A DNA stretch of 64,000 nt, taken from positions 12,231 through 76,230 of the forward strand of contig JACKQE010000019.1 in the NCBI GenBank assembly GCA_024233005.1, given 5' to 3'. Under the pieces are notes generated by a model. It was not told where the DNA came from. It did no database searches and worked only from the letters and a program-made list of their open reading frames with translations. The stretch's first letter is position 1. Every line of letters begins with the position of its first letter. The stretch comes from Akkermansiaceae bacterium (GTDB lineage: Bacteria; Verrucomicrobiota; Verrucomicrobiia; Verrucomicrobiales; DEV007). Below, in pieces: positions 1-8,079 of this stretch. The position numbers were made by a program, and so were the translations under genes.

Positions 1-1
1 C

Positions 2-1258
2 CGAAGGGATGATGTCGCCGAAGCGGAAAGCCTGCTGGAGGAGCTCTCCGAACTGGTCGATTCGCTCGGGATCGGGATCGTGGGACGCAGCTGTATTTTC
101 GTGCGCGATCCCAACCGCCGCTACCTGACCGGCAGCGGAAAGGCCGCGGAACTGATCGAAGAAGCGAAGGCCCTCCATGCCGACTGCATCATCTTCGACA
201 ACAGCCTTTCCCCGATGCAGCAGCGGGCCTGGGAAACCGAAGGCAATGTCTGTGTGATCGATCGGGAGGAGGTCATCCTCGACATTTTCAACGAACGGGC
301 CCGGACCCGCGAAGCCCAGCTCCAGGTCGAACTGGCGAGGATGGAATACTCCCTGCCCCGCCTCGCGCGCATGTGGGCCCACTTGGACCGTCAGGGTGGC
401 GGCACCGGCGGAGGGAAGGGCGGAGGCGGAGCGGCCCGCGGGGAGGGTGAAAAGCAGATCGAAGTGGACCGCCGCATCGCCCGCCGGCGCATCGACCGAG
501 TTCGGGAAGAACTGGAGGCGGTCCGCCAGGTCCGCCAGACCCAGCGCAAGGAGCGGACCCGCGAAGGGATGCCGCTGTGCTCCATCGTGGGCTACACCAA
601 CGCCGGGAAATCATCCCTGCTGAACCAGCTCTCGGGCAGCACGGTGCTGGCCGAGGACAAGTTGTTCGCCACGCTCGATCCCACGACGCGGCGGATTCAA
701 CTGCCCGATGGACAGCCGCTGCTCCTCACGGACACCGTGGGATTCGTCCGCAATCTCCCGACCCGGCTCGTCGAAGCCTTCAAGGCGACGCTCGAAGAGG
801 CGGTCCTGGCGGACTTTCTCATCCACGTTCTGGATGCCAGCGCGCCGGAGATCAGTGCCTATTATGAGACCACGATCAACGTTCTGAACGAACTGGGCGC
901 CGGTGGCAAACGAACCGTGGTGGTGCTCAACAAATGCGACCTCATCGATGAGGAACGGCGTCAGGACCTGCGCCAGATGTTTGGTCCCGAGGCAGTGCAG
1001 GTCTCGGTGAAAACCGGCCTGAACATGGACCGGCTCATCCAGCGGCTCAATGAAATGGTGCTGGACCGGGTCTGCCGACTGCATCTGAGAATCCCCCAGT
1101 CGCGGCAGGACCTGGTGTCCCTGATCCACCGCGAGGGAAAAATCCTCAACCAACGATACGAGGACAATGACATCCTCCTCACGGTGGTCGCCCCCCGGGT
1201 CCACCTGCATGTGTTCCAGCCTTTCCTCGATCCCAACCCGGACCTTGCCCCGCTTTGA
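2..1258 (+). CDS. hflX: GTPase HflX, 5' end outside the window
   Basis: Ribosome-associated GTPase of the HflX family, which binds the 50S subunit and splits or rescues stalled ribosomes. The reading frame is open from base 2, and the residues before the first internal GTG (position 80) still match the family's N-terminal domain, so the true start lies upstream of the window. About 418 residues are visible. The G domain shows G1 GYTNAGKSS (near 589), G3 DTVGF (near 731) and G4 NKCD (near 928). The linker before the G domain, normally a short Gly-rich loop ahead of the EKQIEVDRR-type helix, is here a longer Gly-rich run (about 399-450). The stop codon overlaps the TTG start of the sulfatase gene. 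Confidence 0.95.
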   Translation, partial: RRDDVAEAESLLEELSELVDSLGIGIVGRSCIFVRDPNRRYLTGSGKAAELIEEAKALHADCIIFDNSLSPMQQRAWETEGNVCVIDREEVILDIFNERARTREAQLQVELARMEYSLPRLARMWAHLDRQGGGTGGGKGGGGAARGEGEKQIEVDRRIARRRIDRVREELEAVRQVRQTQRKERTREGMPLCSIVGYTNAGKSSLLNQLSGSTVLAEDKLFATLDPTTRRIQLPDGQPLLLTDTVGFVRNLPTRLVEAFKATLEEAVLADFLIHVLDASAPEISAYYETTINVLNELGAGGKRTVVVLNKCDLIDEERRQDLRQMFGPEAVQVSVKTGLNMDRLIQRLNEMVLDRVCRLHLRIPQSRQDLVSLIHREGKILNQRYEDNDILLTVVAPRVHLHVFQPFLDPNPDLAPL

Positions 1259-2682
1259 AACGCCTCCTGCTGCCCGTTTTCCTCGCTTGTTTCTCCCCCC
1301 TGTCGTGGGCGGCCCGGCCCAACGTCCTCTTCATCATTGCGGACGATCTGACCGCAACCGCCCTGTCCTGTTATGGCAATGAGGTGTGCCAGACACCCAA
1401 CATCGACCGGCTCGCCACCCGGGGCACCCGCTTTACCCGGGCCTATTGTCAGGCTACCTTCTGTGGTCCCTCCCGGGCCTCTCTGATGTCCGGCTACTAC
1501 CCGCATGCGACGGGAGTTTACGGCTATGTCAGCGGACGCGCCGCGATCGGCGACCGGGAGACCTGGGCCCAGCATTTCAAGAATGCCGGCTATCATACCA
1601 CCCGAATCAGCAAGATCTTCCACATGGGAGTGCCCGGAGACATTGAGAAAGGCTCGGACGGAACTGACGATCCGGTTTCATGGACGGAACGGTACAACAG
1701 TCCGGGCCCGGAGTGGAAGGCACCCGGAATCGGAGAAACGCTGGAACGCAATCCCGACGGCAAAAAGCCGGTCATGGGAGGGAACACCTTCGTCGTCGTC
1801 GCCGCGGAGGGGGATGACTTGGTGCATTCCGACGGAAAAACCGCCGCGAAAGCCTGCGAGATTCTCCGTCGCAAACAGGATTCGCCCTTTTTCCTGGCAG
1901 TCGGATTCGTGCGTCCCCACGTCCCCTTTGTCTCCCCGGAAAAGTACCACACCGCTTTTCCATGGGAGCGCATCACCCTGCCGGAAAAGGTCGCGGGAGA
2001 CTGGGAGGACATCCCGAAAGCAGGCATCAACTACAAGACCAGCCTCAACATGCAGATGGACGAGACCCGCCAGAAAAAGGCCGTCGCCGGCTACTATGCC
2101 GCGGTGACTTACCTGGACGCCCAGGTGGGCAAAGTCCTGTCCACCCTCCGCGAGGCCGGCCTGGAGGACAACACCATCGTCATCTTTACCAGCGATCACG
2201 GCTACCATCTCGGCGAGCACGATTTCTGGGCCAAGGTCAGCTGTCACGATGAATCCGCAGCGGTGCCTCTGATCATCGCGGTTCCCGGCAAAAAACCGGC
2301 AGTCTGCCATTCTTTTGCGGAGTTGATCGATCTGTACCCCACCCTCTCCAGCCTGTGCGGCTTGGAAGTCCCCGCCCGCCTCCAGGGAAAAAACCTCGCC
2401 CCCCTGCTCGACGACCCCTTGCTCAAGGTGCGGGACTCGGCTTTCACGATCAATGGCAAGGACAACGCGTTTCTGCTCCGCGAAGAGAAATGGGCCTTCA
2501 TCCAGTATGGAGAAAAGGCCGACAAAGGCATGGAACTCTTTGACATGGAGAAGGACCCGCACCAGTTCACCAATCTCGCCACCCGGACCGACTACGCGTC
2601 GATCGTCGCAACCTGCAAAGCGAACATTGCCGCCAAATTGAAGGAAATCCGCACCAACGATCTGAGCCCGCCCCAACCCTGA
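1255..2682 (+). CDS. Secreted sulfatase, iduronate-2-sulfatase-like
   Basis: Type I sulfatase (alkaline phosphatase superfamily) that hydrolyses sulfate esters, probably on glycans in the periplasm or outside the cell. A signal peptide spans about residues 1-19. The Asp-Asp metal ligands lie at 30-31, and the formylglycine motif CGPSR at 70-74 has Cys as the residue to be modified. A second metal-site motif, TSDHGYHLGEH, follows near 312. The segment around FVRPHVPF is typical of iduronate-2-sulfatase-like (S1_7-type) members. The 475-residue length is usual. The start is a TTG sharing bases with the hflX stop; it is the only start that gives the full signal peptide. Substrate is not predictable from sequence. 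No anaerobic sulfatase-maturating enzyme gene is seen here. Confidence 0.92.
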   Translation: MKRLLLPVFLACFSPLSWAARPNVLFIIADDLTATALSCYGNEVCQTPNIDRLATRGTRFTRAYCQATFCGPSRASLMSGYYPHATGVYGYVSGRAAIGDRETWAQHFKNAGYHTTRISKIFHMGVPGDIEKGSDGTDDPVSWTERYNSPGPEWKAPGIGETLERNPDGKKPVMGGNTFVVVAAEGDDLVHSDGKTAAKACEILRRKQDSPFFLAVGFVRPHVPFVSPEKYHTAFPWERITLPEKVAGDWEDIPKAGINYKTSLNMQMDETRQKKAVAGYYAAVTYLDAQVGKVLSTLREAGLEDNTIVIFTSDHGYHLGEHDFWAKVSCHDESAAVPLIIAVPGKKPAVCHSFAELIDLYPTLSSLCGLEVPARLQGKNLAPLLDDPLLKVRDSAFTINGKDNAFLLREEKWAFIQYGEKADKGMELFDMEKDPHQFTNLATRTDYASIVATCKANIAAKLKEIRTNDLSPPQP

Positions 2683-2699
2683 TTCCCCACCTACCGACC

Positions 2700-3311
2700 A
2701 TGCATTCCACCAGCCTCCTGTCTCTTGCCACGCTGGGCCTGCTCCTGGCGTTTCCACTGAATGCCCAGGAGAGCATTCCCCTCATCGTGGATCATCCCCT
2801 TCCGGTTCTCGCCAAGCCCGATTTCAACGCTCCGTTGGATGCGGCCTGGAGGGTCGCCAAAGGCCGCTGGACTCCTGCGAACGGAGTCCTCGAGGTCGTG
2901 GAAATCCCCGAGGACAAACATGTTCCGGTGCTGCACCACCAGGTCGGACTGGCGGCGGCCATCATCGAATGCGAGTTCCGTTTCGACGGTCCGGGCACCT
3001 TTCTGGTCGGATGCGATGGGACCAAACATGTCGGGCGCGTCGTCGTCACGGCGGGCGGTCTCAGCATTGCCGAAGATTCGGTGAAACCCTCCCACGCCAT
3101 TGCCACCCTCAAGCTGCCCGTAAAACAGGGCGAGTGGCACCATCTCCGGGTGGAATGGCAGGGAGACCGCATGGCGGCCCGGCTTGACGGGCAGGAACTC
3201 CAAGCTCGGCACGAATTTCTCGCCACCCCGAAAAGCCGCAGCTGGCTCGCGGTCGGCAAAGCCGCCAAGGTGCGGAACCTGAGCATCAGCGGGGAAAAGA
3301 CTCACCCCTGA
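2700..3311 (+). CDS. Secreted DUF1080-like lectin-fold protein, copy A
   Basis: Protein of 203 residues with an N-terminal signal peptide (about 1-22, ending near NAQE). The rest looks like a single concanavalin A-like jelly-roll of the DUF1080 (3-keto-disaccharide hydrolase) type: a W..GRWT start, an IECEFRF strand and a GEWHHLRVEWQG strand. It is clearly related to the next gene, with the same order of conserved strands. It lies 17 bp after the sulfatase and probably shares its transcript, which suggests a role in carbohydrate binding or cleavage. Catalytic residues cannot be assigned, so hydrolase activity is only a family-based guess. Confidence 0.75.
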   Translation: MHSTSLLSLATLGLLLAFPLNAQESIPLIVDHPLPVLAKPDFNAPLDAAWRVAKGRWTPANGVLEVVEIPEDKHVPVLHHQVGLAAAIIECEFRFDGPGTFLVGCDGTKHVGRVVVTAGGLSIAEDSVKPSHAIATLKLPVKQGEWHHLRVEWQGDRMAARLDGQELQARHEFLATPKSRSWLAVGKAAKVRNLSISGEKTHP

Positions 3312-3342
3312 ACCGCTCCCCCGCCTGGCCAGGCTCCACAAG

Positions 3343-3945
3343 ATGAAAGCCCTTCTCTGCGTCTGCCTGCTCGCAACGTCCTCGGCTTTCGCGACCGAAC
3401 CTCCGCCCGCTCTGGCAGAAACCTTCGACAGCCCCCTCTCCGCCGACTGGTTCTGGGGGCTCGGCACTTGGACCGCGAAGGATGGGATCCTGCGCGGATT
3501 TGAGTCTGGTCCCCGTCGCCACGGGCCCGTGAAAATGCGGCGCTTTCCCCTCAGAGACGGCACGTTGGAATGCGAGTTCCGCCTTGAGGGAAAGGCCACC
3601 TTCGCCGGCATCATCTTCAATGGCACGCAGGAACGGGGTCACCTCGTCCACCTCGTCATGGGAAAGGACCAATGCCGCATTCTGGCCCACCCCCAAAAAG
3701 GCGAAAACGTCGAGGCCGCGAAGGAGGCTCATCCGGTTTCCATCGGTGATTGGCACCGGGTGAAAATCATTTTCAAAGGGCCCACGATGACCGCCACGAT
3801 TGATGATGCGACCATCACGGCCACCCTCCCCTGCATCGGCGAGGAAAAACTGACCTTCGGCCTTGGCGGAGACTCCGGCGGACCGGAAGGAGAAGCCGCC
3901 GGAGCCCTTGCCTTCCGGCACCTCACCGTGCGACCTTCCCGCTGA
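3343..3945 (+). CDS. Secreted DUF1080-like lectin-fold protein, copy B
   Basis: Protein of 200 residues with a signal peptide (about 1-17) and one jelly-roll domain resembling DUF1080/LamG. Landmarks are LGTWTAKDGILRG, TLECEFRLEG and GDWHRVKIIFKG, which align with the preceding gene and indicate an old tandem duplication with strong divergence. It lies 31 bp downstream of copy A. It is probably exported with the sulfatase and acts on or binds the same carbohydrate, but this is inferred from context only. Confidence 0.75.
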   Translation: MKALLCVCLLATSSAFATEPPPALAETFDSPLSADWFWGLGTWTAKDGILRGFESGPRRHGPVKMRRFPLRDGTLECEFRLEGKATFAGIIFNGTQERGHLVHLVMGKDQCRILAHPQKGENVEAAKEAHPVSIGDWHRVKIIFKGPTMTATIDDATITATLPCIGEEKLTFGLGGDSGGPEGEAAGALAFRHLTVRPSR

Positions 3946-4142
3946 CCAGTCAGATCCTGCCGGCTCCCCAAGAAAACGGGCCCTTACAGCCACCGTTTGT
4001 TGCTCAAGTGGGACGAGAGCCGCTCGCCCCTGGGGCCACCAGGACTGTCATGAAAACGGCTCCGAGAAACAGCGCGAAACCCACCGATTCCCCTTGAGAC
4101 GGTCAGGCAAAAATCCATGCGCACCTGCGCCGCACCAATGTC

Positions 4143-4172
4143 TTGACGAGTCGGACCGGGCCTGACTGAATA
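4143..4172 (+). promoter_or_regulatory. Candidate sigma-70 promoter for the PQQ dehydrogenase gene
   Basis: TTGACG at 4143-4148 and TGAATA at 4167-4172 with an 18-bp spacer lie about 30 bp before the start codon at 4201. They are in the 255-bp gap after copy B, which otherwise contains nothing recognisable. The -35 is strong and the -10 is moderate. Confidence 0.4.
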
Positions 4173-4200
4173 AGGATCCCTCTCCCAGACCTCCCTGCCC

Positions 4201-6816
4201 ATGAATGCCGCCAGACTATTCGCTGTCCTCCTCCCGGTCGCAGTGCTCCCCGCCGCCCTGCTCCGGAGCGCTGAGCCCTATGATCCCGGGCGGTTTGAAC
4301 GCGAGATCCTCGTGCCCTCGAGCCGGGATGCGTTGCAGTTCGAAATCCTTCCCAACGGGGATCTGCTGTTCGCCGAGTTCTGGGGCACGGTGAAACTCCG
4401 GGACGCGGCAACAGGATCGGTCCACACTCTCGGTAAGGTCAACACCCATGCCAAGGGCGAGGTCGGTCTGCTCGGGATGGCCGCAGCGCCGGATTACCTC
4501 CAGAGCGGACATCTCTATGTCCTGTTTTGCCCGGAAGAGAACCAGGGCACGATGCGGGTCAGCCGGTTCACGGTGAAAGACGGCGTCATGCCGGCAGAAT
4601 CCGAAACCAAGCTCCTCGATTGGCCCTATGACACGGAGCATGTCTTCCACATGGGGGGCGCCATGTTCATGGATGCCAAGGGCGATCTCTACATTGGCAA
4701 TGGAGACAACTGCCACTGGAACCCCGGACTCCCCCTCGACATGAGGCCCGGTCGGAAGAACTGGGACGCCCTCCGCTCGGCGGGCAATTCCCGGGATCTC
4801 CGCGGCAAGATCCTCCGCATCCACCCGCTCGCGGAAGGCGGCTACCGCATTCCTCAAGGGAATCTCTTTCCGGAAGGGAAGGAAGGCGCACCGGAGATCT
4901 TTGGCATGGGCATCCGCAACCCCTTCCGCATGACGGTGGACAACAAAGACGGCACGCTCTACTTCGGAGACGTGGGTCCCAATGTCCTGCCGGAACTCGG
5001 GATCGAACCCTCCGGCTATGAGGAGATTAACGCGACCCGCGAAGCCGGCAATTTTGGCTGGCCTCTCTTCATCGGACCGAACGAAGCGTTTCCGATTTTC
5101 GATTTCGACAAGAACCAGATCGTCCGGAAATATGATTCCGCCGCGCCGGAAAATCCCTCGCCCAACAACACCGGCGTCCGGAAGCTCCCGCCCGCCAAGC
5201 CGGCCTTGATCTGGTATTCCACGGTGCCGTCGAAGCAATTCCCAACCCTCGGAAGCGGTGGGCGCTCCATCATGGCGGGACCGGTCTACCACTTTGATCC
5301 AGCCAATCCTTCCCCCGTGAAACTTCCCGAGATCTTTGATGGCAGACTGTTCATTTATGAGTGGATGCGGAACTGGATCCAAACGGTGAAGCTGGGCAGC
5401 AAAGGCCCTGAAATCGAGCCCTTCCTGGCAGACTGGAACTGGCGCCGTCCCATCGACATGAAAATCGGTTCCGACGGAGCGCTTTATCTCATCGAGTATG
5501 GCGACCAATGGTGGGAAAATGCGGACAGCCGGATCGTGCGACTCGTATACCGCCGGGGCAACCGGGCGCCTCTGCCCCGAATCACAGCTACTGAAACCGC
5601 GGGACGAGCCCCCTTCCTGGTCAATCTGGATGCGTCGGCAACGACCGATCCCGACGGGGACGCGTTGCTTTACCAATGGTCTGTCGCGGGACAGAGTTCC
5701 GGACCTCCCGCAGCCAAAGCCTCCTTGCAGCACACCTTCACCCAACCCGGGCGCTACGAAGTCGCGGTGACCGTCACCGATCCCTCGGGGGGCTCCAGGC
5801 GCGCGAGCCAGACCATCGAAGTGGGCAACGACCGGCCGGTGGTGCGGTTCGAATCGCCAGCCCCCGGATCGTTCTTCGACTGGGGGAAGGAAATCGGCTA
5901 CAAGGTTGCCGTGTCCGACTCCGACAGCGCGACGATCGACCCCAACGCAGTGGCGGTGCAGGGGGAGTTCCGGGGACGGCGGTTTGTCGACGAGAATGAC
6001 GCCGTCGGGATGGATCCCGGGCTCGCCCTGATGAAACAGAGCACCTGTTTTGCCTGCCATCTGTCCAACGCTCCCTCGGCGGGACCGCCCTACCAAACGG
6101 TCGCCCTCAAGTATCAGGCAGATCCCACCGCAGCGGAACGGCTTGCCCGGAAGGTCATCAGCGGTGGCGCCGGCACGTGGGGTGAGTTGCCCATGCCGCC
6201 GCACCCTCAGCACACGCTGGAGCAGACCCGGCTCATGCTCGGCTGGGTGCTATCTCTGGCCCAGAAATCCACCACCGCCCCGAAACCCGGACAGGTCGGG
6301 ACCTGGACCGCCCCCCAACAACCCGCTGACCGGGTCAACGAAGGCGTGCTGGTTCTCACGGCGGGTTACACCGACACCGGAGCCTCCGGCGCCGCTCCCC
6401 TGCGGGGCGAATCCACTCTCGTCCTTCATTCAAGACGCAAGAAAGCGGCGCTCTACGACTCCAACCACGGCATGGCCTACATCGAGCAGGTGGAAGGAGA
6501 AACGGGCCTGCTGGGACACTTTGAAAACAATGACCATATTGTCTGGCGGGGTCTCAATCTCGACGGCATCCACCGCATCGTCGTCCGTGCCGGAGGCCTG
6601 ACCGATCAAACCGGCCGTCTCGAGATTCGCCAGAACGGTCCCCAGGGTCCACTGCTCGCCACCGTTGACGTCAAGCCGACCGGCAATGGTGAGTTCCTTG
6701 AGATACCTGCCGAGCTGTCCGGGAATGGGGGGCTGTGCGATGTCTGTGTGCTGGCCCGTTTTGATCATCCTGATGGTCAGATCCTGGGATTGAACTGGAT
6801 CGAATTTCGGAACTAA
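4201..6816 (+). CDS. PQQ-dependent sugar dehydrogenase fused to PKD, cytochrome c and C-terminal binding domain
   Basis: Secreted 871-residue oxidoreductase. A signal peptide (about 1-24) is followed by a six-bladed GSDH/sorbosone-dehydrogenase-type beta-propeller (to about residue 450, with GxVGLLGMA, FHMGGAM and GMGIRNPFR segments). A PKD domain follows (about 455-545, with DPDGD and YEVAVTVTDPSGG). Next is a single-haem cytochrome c segment with CFACH at 616-620 and a likely axial Met in MPPHP at 665. The last 170 residues look like a CBM6-type jelly-roll. Known GSDH proteins oxidise sugars with PQQ, and a fused haem would accept the electrons. Oxidation of a polysaccharide-bound sugar is inferred. 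It follows the sulfatase and lectin-fold genes, apparently with its own promoter. Confidence 0.85.
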   Translation: MNAARLFAVLLPVAVLPAALLRSAEPYDPGRFEREILVPSSRDALQFEILPNGDLLFAEFWGTVKLRDAATGSVHTLGKVNTHAKGEVGLLGMAAAPDYLQSGHLYVLFCPEENQGTMRVSRFTVKDGVMPAESETKLLDWPYDTEHVFHMGGAMFMDAKGDLYIGNGDNCHWNPGLPLDMRPGRKNWDALRSAGNSRDLRGKILRIHPLAEGGYRIPQGNLFPEGKEGAPEIFGMGIRNPFRMTVDNKDGTLYFGDVGPNVLPELGIEPSGYEEINATREAGNFGWPLFIGPNEAFPIFDFDKNQIVRKYDSAAPENPSPNNTGVRKLPPAKPALIWYSTVPSKQFPTLGSGGRSIMAGPVYHFDPANPSPVKLPEIFDGRLFIYEWMRNWIQTVKLGSKGPEIEPFLADWNWRRPIDMKIGSDGALYLIEYGDQWWENADSRIVRLVYRRGNRAPLPRITATETAGRAPFLVNLDASATTDPDGDALLYQWSVAGQSSGPPAAKASLQHTFTQPGRYEVAVTVTDPSGGSRRASQTIEVGNDRPVVRFESPAPGSFFDWGKEIGYKVAVSDSDSATIDPNAVAVQGEFRGRRFVDENDAVGMDPGLALMKQSTCFACHLSNAPSAGPPYQTVALKYQADPTAAERLARKVISGGAGTWGELPMPPHPQHTLEQTRLMLGWVLSLAQKSTTAPKPGQVGTWTAPQQPADRVNEGVLVLTAGYTDTGASGAAPLRGESTLVLHSRRKKAALYDSNHGMAYIEQVEGETGLLGHFENNDHIVWRGLNLDGIHRIVVRAGGLTDQTGRLEIRQNGPQGPLLATVDVKPTGNGEFLEIPAELSGNGGLCDVCVLARFDHPDGQILGLNWIEFRN

Positions 6817-6958
6817 AGACGATTCTCAGGCCCCCATGGCGATGTCAGCCGGATTCCTGATTGTCCTCGCCCCGCAAAGAGGCAGCCTCCCCCGTGCCGC
6901 TTCGTTCTGTCTGAGCCGCCAGCCCCGGGGGATAGCGCAATCATTCACCTCTCACGAT

Positions 6959-6968
6959 TTGTATACAA
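6959..6968. promoter_or_regulatory. Palindrome resembling a GntR-family operator
   Basis: Perfect 10-bp palindrome TTGTATACAA in the 220-bp gap before the hydroxyacid dehydrogenase, about 68 bp upstream of its ATG. Many FadR-subfamily GntR regulators bind sites of the form TNGTNNNACNA, which this fits. No GntR gene is nearby, so the regulator is unknown. The same bases could serve as a -10 element. Confidence 0.35.
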
Positions 6969-7036
6969 TCCCACTTGAGTATCTCCGGTTTTCCGCTTGG
7001 GTGCCCTGATTATCCTGTGGACCGCCGAACTTTTTC

Positions 7037-8032
7037 ATGAGCACCCTTCCCAAAGTCATCGTCACCGATTTCATCAACGAACCCCTCCAGTGCGAACGCA
7101 GCATCCTAAATGGCGCCGCCGAGGTAAGCGCGCTGAATGCCCTGACCGAGAGTGATTTGGATGGCCGGATCGAAGACGCCGACGCCATCATGATCTATCA
7201 TTATCTCCGGCTTGACGGCGAACGCATTCGCCGCCTGCGGAACTGCCGCATCATTGTCCGTCCGGGGGTCGGTTATGACAACATCGACATTGTCGCGGCC
7301 CGTGAATGCGGCATCCCGGTCTGCAATGTGCCCGACTATGGCACCGAGGAGGTCGCCGACTCCGCCCTCGGTCTTGCTCTGACTCTGGCCCGGGGTGCGC
7401 ATTTCCTCAACAGCCGCCTCCGACGGGGCCTCGGGGACTGGACGGTCGAGCAGGCGACTCCGATCCACCGGCTGCGGGGCCGGATCTTCGGTATCGTTGG
7501 CTGCGGCCGCATCGGCACGGCGGCTGCGCTGCGCGCCAAAGCGTTCGGTCTGCGGGTTGTGATTTACGATCCCTACCTTCCCGACGGGATTGAAAAGGCT
7601 CTCGGAGTGGAACGGGTCGACCGACTGGAGACCCTGCTGGCCTGCTCGCAGATCCTCAGCCTGCACTGTCCTCTCACGGATGAAACCCGTGGCTTCATTG
7701 ATGCCGCCGCGATCGGACTTCTGCCGAGGGGCGCCTTCGTCGTCAACACCGCCCGGGGCGGAGTGCTCGACACCGCCGCCGTCGTGGCAGCTCTGGCCAC
7801 AGGTCACCTCGCTGGCGCCGGGATCGATGTGCTGGAACAGGAACCTCCCTCACTGGATTCTCCCGTCCTGCGGGCATGGCGGGATCCGGAACATCCGGCG
7901 CATGACCGACTCATTCTCAATCCCCATTCCGCCTTCCACTGTGAAGAAGGCAGCGAGGAATTCCGCACCAAAGGCGCCAAAGAGGTCCTGCGCGCCTTGC
8001 GCGGCGAACCGCTCAGAAACCAGGTCAATTGA
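7037..8032 (+). CDS. D-isomer-specific 2-hydroxyacid dehydrogenase, CtBP-like
   Basis: NAD-dependent dehydrogenase of 331 residues that interconverts a 2-hydroxyacid and a 2-oxoacid in the cytoplasm. The NAD-binding motif GIVGCGRIG lies near residue 155. The catalytic Arg is in ARGGVLD (R240), the Glu lies in the EQEPP segment and the His in NPHSAF is H297. The N-terminal YHYLRL and CRIIVRPGVGYDNID segments resemble C-terminal-binding-protein-like (CtBP) members rather than SerA or lactate dehydrogenase. Substrate is unknown. It is transcribed away from the AsmA-like gene, with which it converges at a 47-bp gap. Confidence 0.88.
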   Translation: MSTLPKVIVTDFINEPLQCERSILNGAAEVSALNALTESDLDGRIEDADAIMIYHYLRLDGERIRRLRNCRIIVRPGVGYDNIDIVAARECGIPVCNVPDYGTEEVADSALGLALTLARGAHFLNSRLRRGLGDWTVEQATPIHRLRGRIFGIVGCGRIGTAAALRAKAFGLRVVIYDPYLPDGIEKALGVERVDRLETLLACSQILSLHCPLTDETRGFIDAAAIGLLPRGAFVVNTARGGVLDTAAVVAALATGHLAGAGIDVLEQEPPSLDSPVLRAWRDPEHPAHDRLILNPHSAFHCEEGSEEFRTKGAKEVLRALRGEPLRNQVN

Positions 8033-8079
8033 GTCGGAAGATTGCAGCCAAGGCGATACCAACCGCCCGAACCGGAGGC

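Noticed and set aside
4216..6213. 665-codon open frame antisense to the PQQ dehydrogenase
   Set aside because: It lies fully opposite a gene with recognised domains and its translation has no family-like features; such frames are common in GC-rich genes.
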